A DNA stretch of 64,000 nucleotides, taken from NCBI GenBank assembly GCA_019359075.1, contig JAHHIB010000008.1:36793-100792 (forward strand), read 5' to 3'. This document shows positions 7,915 through 17,027 of this stretch, in pieces. Under the pieces are notes generated by a model. The model had not been told where the DNA came from. It did no database searches and was given only the letters and a program-made list of their open reading frames with translations. Numbering within the stretch: position 1 is the stretch's first letter; the number at the start of each line of letters is the position of its first letter. The position numbers and the translations under genes were made by a program. The DNA comes from Kalymmatonema hyalinum WJT4-NPBG1. Lineage in GTDB: Bacteria; Cyanobacteriota; Cyanobacteriia; Cyanobacteriales; Nostocaceae.

Positions 7915-9063
7915 ATGAAATTATTGTCCATTGATGAACTAAAGACTTTAATAGAAAAACCGGATGGAGTTTGTGTCTCAATTTATATGCCAACCCATCG
8001 GCTGGGAACAGAAACGCAACAAGACCCGATTCGGTTTAAAAATTTACTACGAGAGGCAGAGGAACAACTCATAAAAAGTGGGCTTTGTAGTCAAGATGCA
8101 AGAGACTTGTTAGAAAAAGCCAAAGAACTCGATGAATATAAATTTTGGCAGCACCAAAGTGATGGACTGGCAATTTTTATTTCTACTAATTTGTTTAGTT
8201 ATTATTGCCTACCAATAAATTTTCAAGAATTAGTCGTTGTCACCGACCGTTTCCACCTGAAGCCGTTGCTACCTCTGCTCACAGGTGATGGACGGTTCTA
8301 CATCTTGGCTCTTAGTCAAAATCAAGTGAGACTATTTCAAGGGACGCGTTATAGTGTCAGCGAGATTGAATTAGAAAATGTGCCTCAAAGTATTGCTGAA
8401 GCACTGAAATATGATAACGCTGAAAAACAGTTACAGTTTCATACTGGCACGTCACAAGGCGGCGGCGAACGGGCTGGTATGTTTCATGGTCAAGGTGCTG
8501 GAAATGATGAGCAAAAAGATAATCTCCTGAGATATTTTCGGAAAGTGGATGCAGGATTGGAAGAGTTGCTGAAAAATCAGCAAGCACCTTTAGTATTGGC
8601 AGGTGTAGAATACCTGTTTCCAATTTATAAAGAAGCGAATACTTATCGCTATTTGATGGATGAAGGAGTGACAGGCAATCCAGATGAGTTAAAGGCACAA
8701 GAGTTACACTCATCAGCTTGGACAATTTTACAGCCCTACTTTCAGCAAGCCCAAAAAGCAGCAGTTGAACGTTATGAGGAATTAGCAGGTACAGGTTCAA
8801 GTAGTAACAATATGAAAGAAATTGTTCCTATGGCTTACTATCAACTGGTTGACACTTTATTTGTTGCAGTTGGTATACAGAAGTGGGGAAATTTTAATTC
8901 AGATGAGAGTCATGTTGAATTGCATCAGGAACAAGAAATTGGGGACGAAGATTTAATGGATTTTGCTGCTATCCATACTTTGTTGAATGGTGGAACAGTT
9001 TATGCAGTTGAGCCAGAATTAGTCCCAGATAATGCACCGTTAGCTGCTGTATTCAGATTTTAA
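7915..9063 (+). CDS. bacterial eRF1-like (baeRF) family protein
   Basis: The ATG at 7915 is chosen because AAGGAG lies 8 bases upstream; an in-frame TTG at 7888 is poorer. The 382-residue protein has the pattern I associate with bacterial relatives of archaeo-eukaryotic release factor 1: an N-terminal VCVSIYMPTHRLG strand, a central GDGRFYILALSQNQVRLFQG strand-loop, an RYFRKVDAGLEELL helix followed by PLVLAGVEYLFPIYKE, and a C-terminal LLNGGTVYAVEPELVPDNAPLAAVFRF-type ending. Such proteins are predicted to act in ribosome hibernation or rescue, with no biochemistry known to me for this branch. The upstream operator-like motif suggests stress regulation. Confidence 0.65.
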   Translation: MKLLSIDELKTLIEKPDGVCVSIYMPTHRLGTETQQDPIRFKNLLREAEEQLIKSGLCSQDARDLLEKAKELDEYKFWQHQSDGLAIFISTNLFSYYCLPINFQELVVVTDRFHLKPLLPLLTGDGRFYILALSQNQVRLFQGTRYSVSEIELENVPQSIAEALKYDNAEKQLQFHTGTSQGGGERAGMFHGQGAGNDEQKDNLLRYFRKVDAGLEELLKNQQAPLVLAGVEYLFPIYKEANTYRYLMDEGVTGNPDELKAQELHSSAWTILQPYFQQAQKAAVERYEELAGTGSSSNNMKEIVPMAYYQLVDTLFVAVGIQKWGNFNSDESHVELHQEQEIGDEDLMDFAAIHTLLNGGTVYAVEPELVPDNAPLAAVFRF

Positions 9064-9170
9064 TTCATGTATGTGGTGAGTTCAAGGGTGATTGATTTTG
9101 TTATTCACACTTGAGTCTTGTCCATCTACCACAAAGGTTTTTATTTAAGTCTGCATCAAGGGGGTTTACC

Positions 9171-10539
9171 TTGAGTGAGAATCGATTTCCCTCTCTAAGA
9201 CGACCGAATCGACAAGAACTTGTGGAGTTAGTGCGAACGCAACTACAAACACTGCTACAACAAGAAAACTTGCAGGGAGCAAAAGCCTTACTTGTACCTG
9301 TACAACCTGCGGATATTGCCCAAGCAATTGAGGGGTTACCAGAAGCTATGCAGGCGATCGCTTTCCGCTTACTTTCCAAGCAGGAGGCGATTGAAGTTTA
9401 TGAATATCTCGACCCCAGTGTACAACAGTCCTTAATTACAGAATTTAAGCATCAAGATGTCCTCGACATTGTAGATCAGATGTCGCCGGATGACCGAGCG
9501 CGACTCTTTGAGGAGTTACCTGCTAAAGTTGTCAGGCGGCTGCTTCAACAACTTAGTCCTGAGGAACGCCAAGCCACTGCCCTACTTTTGGGTTATAAAG
9601 TGGGTACCGCTGGGCGACTGATGACTCCAGAATATATTTCGCTTAAGGAAAGTATGACAATTGCCCAAGCCTTGGAGCGAATTCGCAGTTTAGCAAACGC
9701 TACGGAAATTATCTACTACTTGTATGTTACTGATGGTCACCGCTGTCTGACAGGAACTCTTTCCCTACGGGATTTAGTCATTGCACAGCCGGAGCAAACG
9801 GTGAGTGAAATCATGACTCGGGAAGTGGTATTTGTCCACACCGACACTGATTCAGCACTATGACTTTGTTGCCCTACCTGTGGTAGATACCGAGCAGCGT
9901 TTAGTTGGCATTGTCACCGTTGATGATGTTATTGATGTTCTACAGCAGGAGGCAACAGAAGACATCTATACTCTGGGTGGTGTTCAGTCTGGTGGCGACA
10001 ATTATTTCCAAACAAACCTAGTTGTTGTTGCCCGTAAACGTGTTGTTTGGCTGCTGTTACTGCTGGTTACTAATACGGCTACCGCTGTGGTAATTCAAAA
10101 TCAAGAGGCGATTTTAGAGCAAGTTGTTGCCTTGACTTTCTTTATTCCATTGTTAATTGACGCAGGTGGTAATGTTGGAGCGCAATCTTCAACGGTTGTC
10201 ATTCGGGGACTAAGTACTCAGGAAATTCGCTCCAAAAGGGTGGTAAGCGTGATTGGACGGGAGGCGAGCGCTGGGGCAATTCTGGGGTTAATGTTAGGGA
10301 CAGTGGTGACGGTATGGGCTTACTTTCTCCAAGGCAATTGGGGAGTAGCGCTTTCTGTGGGAATTAGCCTATTTGCAATTTCTATTTTAGCCTCGGTGTC
10401 AGGTTCTGCCCTACCTTTTTTGTTTCGTCGTTTCGGTCTAGATCCAGCCTTGATGTCAGCTCCGTTTATTACCACTGCGGTTGATGTTTTAGGTGTTTTT
10501 ATTTATCTATCGGTAGCAAGACTTATTTTACAACTTTAG
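9171..10539 (+). pseudogene. mgtE: mgtE magnesium transporter, frameshifted within the second CBS domain
   Basis: Two overlapping frames together make an almost complete MgtE. Frame 1 starts at TTG 9171 (AAGGGGG upstream) and contains the MgtE_N helical domain, CBS1 and the start of CBS2, then stops at 9863 after VFVHTDTDSAL. The rest (from IQHYDFVALPVVD, about 9850, to 10539) lies in another frame and carries the end of CBS2 plus five membrane segments with NVGAQSSTVVIRGL. Relatives I remember have about seven more residues between HTDTD and IQHYD. A deletion of roughly 22-23 bases between short similar sequences (GACACTGAT and CGACTGATT) would explain both the loss and the frame change. The gene is probably inactive unless reinitiation at TTG 9832 works. 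Confidence 0.82.
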
Positions 10540-10662
10540 ATAGTGAGAAACAGTTATATTTCTTAATAAAGAAACTCTAACTTTGTAAATTTTTCGGTGG
10601 GATATTTAAAATTATAGTGAAATTTTATTCTTATTGTTGATTCGGCTTACTCGCTTTTTTGG

Positions 10663-10704
10663 TCACTTTCTAATCACATTTCTTATCCAAACTAGAGACA
10701 ACAG
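10663..10704 (+). promoter_or_regulatory. operator-like motif, copy C
   Basis: TCACTTTCTAA and TCACATTTCTT begin at 10663 and 10674, 11 bp apart. The following block (ATCCAAACTAGAGACAACAG) resembles copies A and B. It ends only 21 bases before the ATG of the small surface protein at 10726, so here it must overlap the promoter. Confidence 0.55.
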
Positions 10705-10725
10705 AATGAACAAGAAAAAACAGAC

Positions 10726-11391
10726 ATGAACAATATTTTTTGGCGACATACTTCTACTTTACTAGCTCTTACATCTGTGACTTTCGTTGGTATGAGTTTG
10801 CCAGTTCGTGCAGAAAATACTACTATTAGTTCTGATAGTGTAGTACAAAAGCAAGAAAACAGCAGTGGAACGACTTCTGCATCTGCTTTGCTAGCTGCAC
10901 CAACATCTCAAATAGAACAAACACCCACAGCAACTACACCTCAGACTGAATCAACGCAGGTTGCTCAAGTTGTTGCTCCAGGGAGAACCACTCGCTCTGG
11001 TCCTAGTTATATTGGTATTGGCGGTAATATTGGTTTGACTGGCAATACGACTTTAAGTGAAGGTGCATTTAGTGTCATTAGCAAAATTGGACTGACCAGA
11101 AACTTGTCTGCACGTCCGGCTGCTGTCATTGGCGATAACACAGTCTTTCTGATTCCACTGACTGTAGATTTTCCCCAAGAAAATTTGGAAGTCACCCAAC
11201 TGAATATAGCGCCTTATATTGGTGGTGGAGTGGCAATTTCTACAAGCAGAGATAGCACTGTTGGTGCATTAATTTCTGGTGGTGTAGATGTTCCTTTATC
11301 CCCACAGATTACAGCAACGGGTGGGGTAAATGTCAGTTTTATTGATGAAACTGATGTCGGGGTGTTAGTGGGAGTTGGCTACAACTTTTAA
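10726..11391 (+). CDS. secreted, probably outer-membrane beta-barrel-like protein
   Basis: 221 residues with a clear signal peptide ending at AxA (PVRA|ENTT, about residue 30). A Ser/Thr/Gln-rich linker follows (about 31-90). The C-terminal half is made of alternating Gly/hydrophobic stretches (SYIGIGGNIGLTG, FSVISKIGLTRNLSARPA, IAPYIGGGVAIST, VGVLVGVGYNF) ending in aromatic Phe, as in small outer-membrane barrels. Function unknown. Copy C of the operator-like motif directly precedes it, and the rhomboid gene follows 48 bases downstream on the same strand. Confidence 0.7.
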   Translation: MNNIFWRHTSTLLALTSVTFVGMSLPVRAENTTISSDSVVQKQENSSGTTSASALLAAPTSQIEQTPTATTPQTESTQVAQVVAPGRTTRSGPSYIGIGGNIGLTGNTTLSEGAFSVISKIGLTRNLSARPAAVIGDNTVFLIPLTVDFPQENLEVTQLNIAPYIGGGVAISTSRDSTVGALISGGVDVPLSPQITATGGVNVSFIDETDVGVLVGVGYNF

Positions 11392-11439
11392 AAATTCTCG
11401 TAAAGATTCAAAGAATGGTCATTATGAGGAAAAACAACC

Positions 11440-12135
11440 GTGGTTCCCCTGCGAGATAACAACCCTACAACAATTACCCCATTTGTGACATACGGGATAA
11501 TTATTGCTAATATCGTTGTTTTTCTTTATCAACTGAGTCTAACACCGCAACAATTGCAAGAGTTTTTCCGCATTGCAGCCTTAGTACCATGTCAACTTTC
11601 AACCACCTGTCCCAGAGCAAGCGAAAATTCACTAATACCAGAATGGATGACTTTAATTACGTCTCAATTTCTGCATGGCGGTTTTTTGCACTTGGCAGGG
11701 AATATGCTGTTTCTGGGGATTTTTGGTAACAACATTGAAGACCGCTTGGGTCATGTAAAATATCTCATTTTTTATCTAACGTGCGGTGTTTTGGCAGCAT
11801 TGACTCAGTGGTTCTTTTCTCAGAATTCTACGATTCCTTCCTTGGGTGCTAGTGGTGCGATCGCAGGAGTTTTAGGTGCATACATTCTCCGTTTCCCAAA
11901 AGCCGAAATTCTGACTTTACTTCCCTTGGGATTTTTCTTGACTACAGTCCGACTTCCCGCATTTTTCTTTCTTGGGTTTTGGTTTGTCCAGCAAGCCTTC
12001 TATAGTATTGCTAGCTTACAGGCTCGTACCAACGTTGGTATGGAAAGTGGCGGGATTGCCTACTGGGCGCACGCAGGAGGCTTCGTCTTCGGGGCAATTC
12101 TTGGTCCTCTATTCGGCTTATATAAGCGCCGCTAG
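11440..12135 (+). CDS. rhomboid-family intramembrane serine protease
   Basis: 231 residues with about six membrane segments; the start is the GTG at 11440. The catalytic serine is in LGASGAIAGVLGAY (loop L3/TM4) and the catalytic histidine in WAHAGGFVFGAILG (TM6). The HGGFLHLAGNMLFLGIFG motif with the conserved Asn lies in TM2, and GNNIEDRLGHVKYLIFYL follows. These features define an active-site-complete rhomboid of the short bacterial form with a 60-residue L1-type loop (residues about 33-75). The substrate is unknown. It lies right behind the surface-protein gene, which might be co-transcribed. Confidence 0.9.
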   Translation: MVPLRDNNPTTITPFVTYGIIIANIVVFLYQLSLTPQQLQEFFRIAALVPCQLSTTCPRASENSLIPEWMTLITSQFLHGGFLHLAGNMLFLGIFGNNIEDRLGHVKYLIFYLTCGVLAALTQWFFSQNSTIPSLGASGAIAGVLGAYILRFPKAEILTLLPLGFFLTTVRLPAFFFLGFWFVQQAFYSIASLQARTNVGMESGGIAYWAHAGGFVFGAILGPLFGLYKRR

Positions 12136-12272
12136 AAAACTCTAAATTTCAGTATGAAATGAATTCGCTCGCTTAAAGTCTACCACCTTGGTAGGAAGCT
12201 ATTAATCCCTTCGCCTGCAACACTTTCAGTCAATATGCCAGGAAATTTTTATCCAACTGGGATGGTACCGAA

Positions 12273-13622
12273 GTGAGCAAACGCACAAATTATCCTTTAC
12301 CAAATACTGTCGTTGCAAGCAAAGTCGCGCCGCAAGGGAGGCTTTCCTTAAAAGACGCGATCGCCCTAATCGTTGGCGTTGTTATCGGTGTTGGTATTTT
12401 TGAGACACCATCCCTCGTCGCCGCCAATGTGGAAAGTCCCATGATGGCGCTGTTTGTTTGGTTCTTGGGTGGTGCAATGTCGTTGATTGGCGCTTTGTGT
12501 TACGCCGAATTGGCGACAGCGTATCCCCATGTTGGTGGTAATTACCATTACCTCATGCGTGCCTTTGGTAAAACTTGGGCGTTTCTGTTTGCTTGGGCGC
12601 GAATGACGGTGATTCAAACTGGTTCTATTGCACTTTTGGCGTTTGTGTTCGGGGACTATATCTCACAGTTGTGGCGACTTGGTGATTATTCCCCGTCTAT
12701 TTACGCTGCTGGTGTCATCGTCATTTTGACTATCGTCAATATAGTTGGTATCCAACAGGGTAAATCCACCCAAAAATGGCTAACAGTTGCCACAATACTC
12801 GGCTTAGTGTTAGTTATTGTTGCTGGTTTAGTTTTTACTCCACCACCTGTAGTGTCTGCTGCACCCACATCCCAAGGAAATTTCGGTTTGGCGATGGTTT
12901 TTGTGTTGCTGTCTTACGGCGGTTGGAATGAAGCGGCTTATATTTCCGCAGACTTACAAAACACTAAACGCAACATGGTGAGGTCACTTCTGTGGAGTAT
13001 TGGCATCATTACAGTAATTTACTTGCTGATCAATATAGCTTACATAACCGGATTAGGACTATCAGGAATGGCACAACAAGAAGCTGTCGCAGCTTCTTTA
13101 ATGCGCCGCGCTTTTGGCGAACCTGGTGCTGTGTTTATCAGCTTATTGGTTGCAGTTGCTACTTTGGGTGGAATCAACGCCACGATTTTTACGGGTGCTC
13201 GTAGCAACTATGCACTTGGGCAAGATTTTGCGTTGTTTTCTTTTATGGGCGACTGGAGAAATCGCTCCAGTACACTAACAAAGGCAATGCTGGTGCAGGG
13301 TGCAATAACGCTTTTTTTGGTGTTATTGGGGACTGTGACGCGCAAAGGTTTTGAAACGATGGTGGATTACACCGCCCCCGTGTTTTGGTTCTTTTTCTTA
13401 CTCAGCGGCGTGTCGCTGCTCGTGTTACGCGTGCGTGAACCTCATGTATTCCGACCCTTCCGCGTCCCTTTCTATCCTCTGACACCGATACTCTTTTGCC
13501 TCATTTGCGGTTATTTGCTTTATTCGAGCCTTGCGTATACTGGAATGGGTGCAATCACGGGAGTGGCAGTGGTGTTAGCTGGTATACCGCTGTTGCTTCT
13601 TCCTCGAAATCGTCAATCTTAA
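12273..13622 (+). CDS. APC-superfamily amino acid permease
   Basis: 449 residues with 12 predicted membrane segments. TM1 carries the unwound substrate-binding motif VIGVGIFETPSLVA. TM2-3 carry ALCYAELATAYPHVGGNYHYL and AFLFAWARMTVIQTGS, typical for the LAT/SteT-like and basic-amino-acid branches of the APC superfamily, and TM6 carries VLLSYGGWNEAAYISADLQN. It should exchange or import amino acids in the plasma membrane; substrate cannot be deduced. GTG start. The next gene begins 35 bases downstream on the same strand. Confidence 0.88.
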   Translation: MSKRTNYPLPNTVVASKVAPQGRLSLKDAIALIVGVVIGVGIFETPSLVAANVESPMMALFVWFLGGAMSLIGALCYAELATAYPHVGGNYHYLMRAFGKTWAFLFAWARMTVIQTGSIALLAFVFGDYISQLWRLGDYSPSIYAAGVIVILTIVNIVGIQQGKSTQKWLTVATILGLVLVIVAGLVFTPPPVVSAAPTSQGNFGLAMVFVLLSYGGWNEAAYISADLQNTKRNMVRSLLWSIGIITVIYLLINIAYITGLGLSGMAQQEAVAASLMRRAFGEPGAVFISLLVAVATLGGINATIFTGARSNYALGQDFALFSFMGDWRNRSSTLTKAMLVQGAITLFLVLLGTVTRKGFETMVDYTAPVFWFFFLLSGVSLLVLRVREPHVFRPFRVPFYPLTPILFCLICGYLLYSSLAYTGMGAITGVAVVLAGIPLLLLPRNRQS

Positions 13623-13657
13623 ACGAAATTTCGGCAACTTAAAACTAAAGAACTTAT

Positions 13658-14293
13658 ATGCAGTTACAGCGAATGCTTGGATTATTGGTTGTAAGTATGA
13701 GTGTTACTAGCTTGATGTTTACAGGTTGCACTCAACAACGCAATTTTGAAGCAGAAGCAGAAGCCCAAGCGCCAACCACCACTGCACAACCTCAAGAACG
13801 TCAAGCTAATGTACCTTACGTTCCAACACCTGAAAAAGTCGTTGACCGAATGCTGAAACTGGCAAATGTGTCAAGTAACGATGTGCTTTATGACCTTGGT
13901 AGCGGTGATGGGCGGATTCCCATTACTGCCGTGCAGAAATACGGTGCGAGTCGTGCTACTGGTATAGAGATTAATCCCCAGTTAGTTCAGCGAAGTCGAG
14001 AAAACTCTCAAAAGGCAGGAGTGACTGACCGCGTGGCTTTTTTACAACAAGACCTTTTCCAAACTGATTTGAGCCAAGCCACGGTGGTAACGCTCTATCT
14101 GTTACCTAGTGTTAATTTGCAGCTGCGACCAAAGCTGTTGCAGGAACTCAAACCCGGTACGCGGATTATTTCCCACGATTTTGATATGGGCGAGTGGAAA
14201 CCTGAGCGTGTAGAGCGGGTACAGGGTTCGGCTCGTCAGCACACCATCTACTATTGGGTTGTTCCTGAGAATCCCCCTGCTAATTTGCAATAA
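13658..14293 (+). CDS. SAM-dependent methyltransferase with lipoprotein signal
   Basis: The first 24 residues form a lipoprotein signal (TSLMFTGC, lipobox Cys24), followed by an Ala/Gln/Thr-rich linker. Residues about 50-205 form a class I methyltransferase: VPTPEKVVDRMLKLANV, motif I VLYDLGSGDGRIPI, acidic GIEINP, and VAFLQQDLFQTDLSQATVVTLYLLP. This resembles small protein-lysine methyltransferases of the FAM173/ANT-KMT type. A methyltransferase outside the plasma membrane has no obvious SAM supply, so either the signal acts as an anchor facing inward or the protein has changed role. Confidence 0.82.
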   Translation: MQLQRMLGLLVVSMSVTSLMFTGCTQQRNFEAEAEAQAPTTTAQPQERQANVPYVPTPEKVVDRMLKLANVSSNDVLYDLGSGDGRIPITAVQKYGASRATGIEINPQLVQRSRENSQKAGVTDRVAFLQQDLFQTDLSQATVVTLYLLPSVNLQLRPKLLQELKPGTRIISHDFDMGEWKPERVERVQGSARQHTIYYWVVPENPPANLQ

Positions 14294-14411
14294 AGTTCTC
14301 AATTATGAGTCACTACTTATTAGTCGATAATGATGAGTATGATAACTACTCCTCATTAGCTAACTTCTACCAATTGCCCATTACGTAACTGATTCAGGAG
14401 GTTCAATCGCC

Positions 14412-15218
14412 ATGAAAGGTTTGAAAGGCAAAAATGTGTTGGTGACGGGTGCGAGTTCAGGAATTGGGCAAGCAATTGCAGTTCGATTTGCTCAAGAAGG
14501 TGCAAATGTTGCCATTAACTACCGCAAAAATCCTGAAGATGCCAAAGAAACTGAGGAAATGGTAGAAAATGCCTGCGGTGAGATTCGAGGTTGTGGTGTT
14601 GAAAGTCTTCTGGTCCAAGCTGATGTCTCCCAAGAAGAAGATGTCGTCAAAATGGTGGCTGCTGTTGTGGAAAAGTTTGGCAGGCTTGATATTTTAATCA
14701 ATAATGCTGGCATTCAAATTGAGGGGGCAGCTCATGAAATGAAAATTGAAGACTTTGACCGAGTCGTTGCCGTAAATCTTAGAGGTGCGTATATCTGTGC
14801 CCGTGAAACGCTTAAACATTTTCTTTCTCGTAGCGGCGGTGGTGTAATTCTTAACATTTCCAGCGTTCACGAAATCATTCCCAAACCGAAATATGTTGGG
14901 TATTCCGTGAGCAAAGGAGGGATGGAAAACCTGACGCGTTCCTTGGCTTTGGAATACGCATCCAATAACATTCGTGTGAATGCAATTGCACCAGGAGCGA
15001 CTATTACACCAATTAACAAATCATGGATTAACGACCCTGAGGCAAAGGCAGAAGTTGAGAGTAATATTCCTATGGGTCGTGCTGGAACCTCAGAAGAAAT
15101 GGCAGCATCTGTGGCATTTCTTTGCTCAGATGAAGCTGCTTATATTACCGGGCAAACCCTGTTTATTGATGGTGGATTGACGCTTTATCCCAGCTTTCGT
15201 GAGCCTTGGTCTTCTTGA
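14412..15218 (+). CDS. SDR-family oxidoreductase (glucose 1-dehydrogenase-like)
   Basis: 268 residues, preceded by a strong ribosome site (AGGAGG, 14397-14402). It is a classical short-chain dehydrogenase with the nucleotide loop TGASSGIGQAIA, the NNAGIQ motif, the catalytic Ser-Tyr-Lys set (NISSVHEI, YVGYSVSKGGMENL) and APGATITPINKSW after the active site. The sequence most resembles the SDR group annotated as glucose 1-dehydrogenase; substrate is not determinable. A hairpin belonging to an insertion-sequence end starts directly behind the stop codon and may terminate its transcript. Confidence 0.88.
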   Translation: MKGLKGKNVLVTGASSGIGQAIAVRFAQEGANVAINYRKNPEDAKETEEMVENACGEIRGCGVESLLVQADVSQEEDVVKMVAAVVEKFGRLDILINNAGIQIEGAAHEMKIEDFDRVVAVNLRGAYICARETLKHFLSRSGGGVILNISSVHEIIPKPKYVGYSVSKGGMENLTRSLALEYASNNIRVNAIAPGATITPINKSWINDPEAKAEVESNIPMGRAGTSEEMAASVAFLCSDEAAYITGQTLFIDGGLTLYPSFREPWSS

Positions 15219-15580
15219 CACTCCCCGGTCTAAAGACACGGGGATTCTACACTCTTCCTAGTGACTTGCTCAAGCAGGCTTTCACCAACTAGAGTAGAGG
15301 TCACGGCTCCTGTAGCGTTACTTCGGGATTGCCCATCCCTAGCTTTTGCAAGATTCAGAATATTTATCGCTGCATTCACATCTGTTTGTAGCTCGCAACC
15401 ACAAGCACATTTATGGGTACCAGTTGAAAGAGATTTTTTTACAATTGCACCGCAATCTGAACACTTTTGATATGTCATCCTAGGATACCGTGCTACGAGA
15501 CTCATCTTCAGTGGTTTTGGCTCGCTTAATTTTTTATAAAGTGGCATTGGTCTGCTATGATTGGTCTGCCATGCGGTCAA
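15219..15580 (-). mobile_element. tnpB: remnant of an IS200/IS605-type element: tnpB 3' end
   Basis: The minus-strand frame 15230-15580 encodes the C-terminal end of a TnpB-type protein. It has a zinc finger CSDCG...CACGCE, the RuvC-III motif DVNAAINILNLAKA, then GQSRSNATGAVTSTLVGESLLEQVT. Everything upstream of KPLKMSLVARYP is missing or unrelated, so the nuclease is dead. Next to the stop a hairpin (CCCCG at 15224, CGGGG at 15238-15242) matches the subterminal hairpins of such elements. A 16-bp direct repeat (GAATTTCTGATAT...) at about 15588-15620 marks the other side. No TnpA partner is present. Confidence 0.8.
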
Positions 15581-15587
15581 AATTCCA

Positions 15588-15740
15588 AAGAATTTCTGAT
15601 ATCTAGAATTTCTGATATTTGTAGATTATGACGATCCAAGTGCCTATGACCAAATTAGAGCGATCGCCCAAGGGACACTGGCGGAGCCAATCGCTCCTGA
15701 ACCTCTGCCCCCCACAGTAGCATTTACCATGGGAAATTCA
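15588..15740 (+). other. possible C-terminal coding relic
   Basis: One frame ending at TGA near 15763 reads EFLIFVDYDDPSAYDQIRAI then AQGTLAEPIAPEPLPPT, with amino-acid composition more like a real protein than random DNA. There is no start or upstream continuation because the TnpB remnant interrupts it. I cannot name the parent gene. Confidence 0.25.
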
Positions 15741-15763
15741 TTCACTTTGTTATCACATCACTG

Positions 15764-16288
15764 ATGCAACGAATTTCTGTAGTAGGTACAACTGGATCTG
15801 GTAAGACGACTTTAGCACGGCAAATTGCCCAGCGTCTTACCATCCCCCATGTAGAATTAGATAGGTTGCACTGGGAACCTAACTGGATAGAAGTCGCAGA
15901 TCATGTGATGCGTGAACGAGTTACTCAGGCACTTGCAAGCAATACCTGGGTCGTAGATGGCAATTACAGCCTGGTACGCGACATTGTTTGGGGAAAGGCT
16001 GACACAGTTGTCTGGTTAGATTATCCGCTGTGGGTTGTGATGAAGCAGTTGGTATGGCGGACGTTTCATCGAGTTGTGACGCAACAGGAAGTCTGCAATG
16101 GTAACCGCGAAAGTTGGAAAAAAACTTTTAGCCGAGATTCGATTATTTTGTGGGCGCTTCAGACTTACCACAGGCGGCGAAAAGAGTATCCTGTCTTGTT
16201 GAAGAAACCTGAATATACCCATCTGCAAGTGGTACATCTGCGTTCCCCCCAAGCTACACGAGACTGGCTGTTAAACCTAAAGAAGTAG
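15764..16288 (+). CDS. P-loop nucleotide kinase-like protein (topology-modulation/FlaR-like family)
   Basis: 174 residues. Walker A GTTGSGKTTLARQ at residues 8-20 and a second strand HVELDRLHWEPNW are followed by WVVDGNYSLVRDIVWGKADTVVWLDYP (Walker B-like). These are the hallmarks of small adenylate-kinase-like proteins annotated as DNA topology modulation protein FlaR or simply AAA family ATPase. A lid region with RTFHRVV...NRESWKKTF follows. The natural substrate is unknown. Complete; ATG start with no strong ribosome site. Confidence 0.8.
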   Translation: MQRISVVGTTGSGKTTLARQIAQRLTIPHVELDRLHWEPNWIEVADHVMRERVTQALASNTWVVDGNYSLVRDIVWGKADTVVWLDYPLWVVMKQLVWRTFHRVVTQQEVCNGNRESWKKTFSRDSIILWALQTYHRRRKEYPVLLKKPEYTHLQVVHLRSPQATRDWLLNLKK

Positions 16289-16778
16289 AGATAACGGGCG
16301 CTGCAAGTATTTAAATAGCGTTAGGAAGAGTACACATGAATTATTTGTACTGATTTGTGTTCATCAATACAAACTCAATCCAAAATCAGCCTTTGGGATG
16401 TATGCAGTTTAAGTCTCTTGGCAGGGATGAGGACTGTAAAGGGGAAATATTATCGAAATACAACTAAGGTTTTTGTAGTGATTATTGCTTGACTCTAATT
16501 CTGCATAAAACCTCAAATCTCCATAAATGGAATCATAGGTCGAAACGTTATGTCTTCGCTAACATATTGTTGCGATTTACAAACAGTAAATTATTTTAAA
16601 TTACCTAATTATCTAAAGCAAGTTAGCAACAACTCACTCTCTAACTCTTTAAATCCTAGTGCATTACCCTTGCTGTCATGCACCATATTCTAATATTGTC
16701 ATTTTGCTGCCACGTGAACTAACGACTGCATTGGGCCACGAATAACTCATCAAAACAAAAACAGACAGGTGTACAAAG
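16289..16778. other. 490-bp AT-rich intergenic region
   Basis: No coding frame, hairpin terminator or repeat stands out. It must contain the promoter for the small gene at 16779. Confidence 0.4.
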
Positions 16779-16997
16779 ATGCTTGAAATGAAGACAAAAC
16801 AACCTATGTTTAGCAAAAATCAGCATGTTTCCTTTATTGGCGGTATGGGAAAAATTTTGAATTGCCAAATAGATTCAGGTATGTGGGCTTATGCCGTTCA
16901 GATGGAAATGGGACCGCCACCAGAATCCGGTAGGGTAGGTCCGGAGACAACAATTTTGCTGTATGAAACGGAAATTCAAGACGTAATGCATTTATGA
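16779..16997 (+). CDS. small conserved-looking hypothetical protein, probable SH3-like barrel
   Basis: 72 residues; starts are possible at 16779, 16788 or 16806. From FSKNQHVSFIGGMGKILNC it has alternating strands and turns (GMWAYAVQMEMGPP, TTILLYETEIQDV), reminiscent in size and layout of the SH3-like PetP/DUF2862 type found at 55465. I think it is a real gene because it is well formed and isolated in 750 bp of otherwise non-coding DNA. Function unknown. Confidence 0.6.
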   Translation: MLEMKTKQPMFSKNQHVSFIGGMGKILNCQIDSGMWAYAVQMEMGPPPESGRVGPETTILLYETEIQDVMHL

Positions 16998-17027
16998 AAT
17001 ACCCATCCATCTCTACTGCCTCTACTG

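Noticed and set aside
4706..16939. Shared peptide ESGRVG at the ends of the regulator (4738) and in the small protein at 16779
   Set aside because: Six residues only, in unrelated contexts; most likely coincidence.
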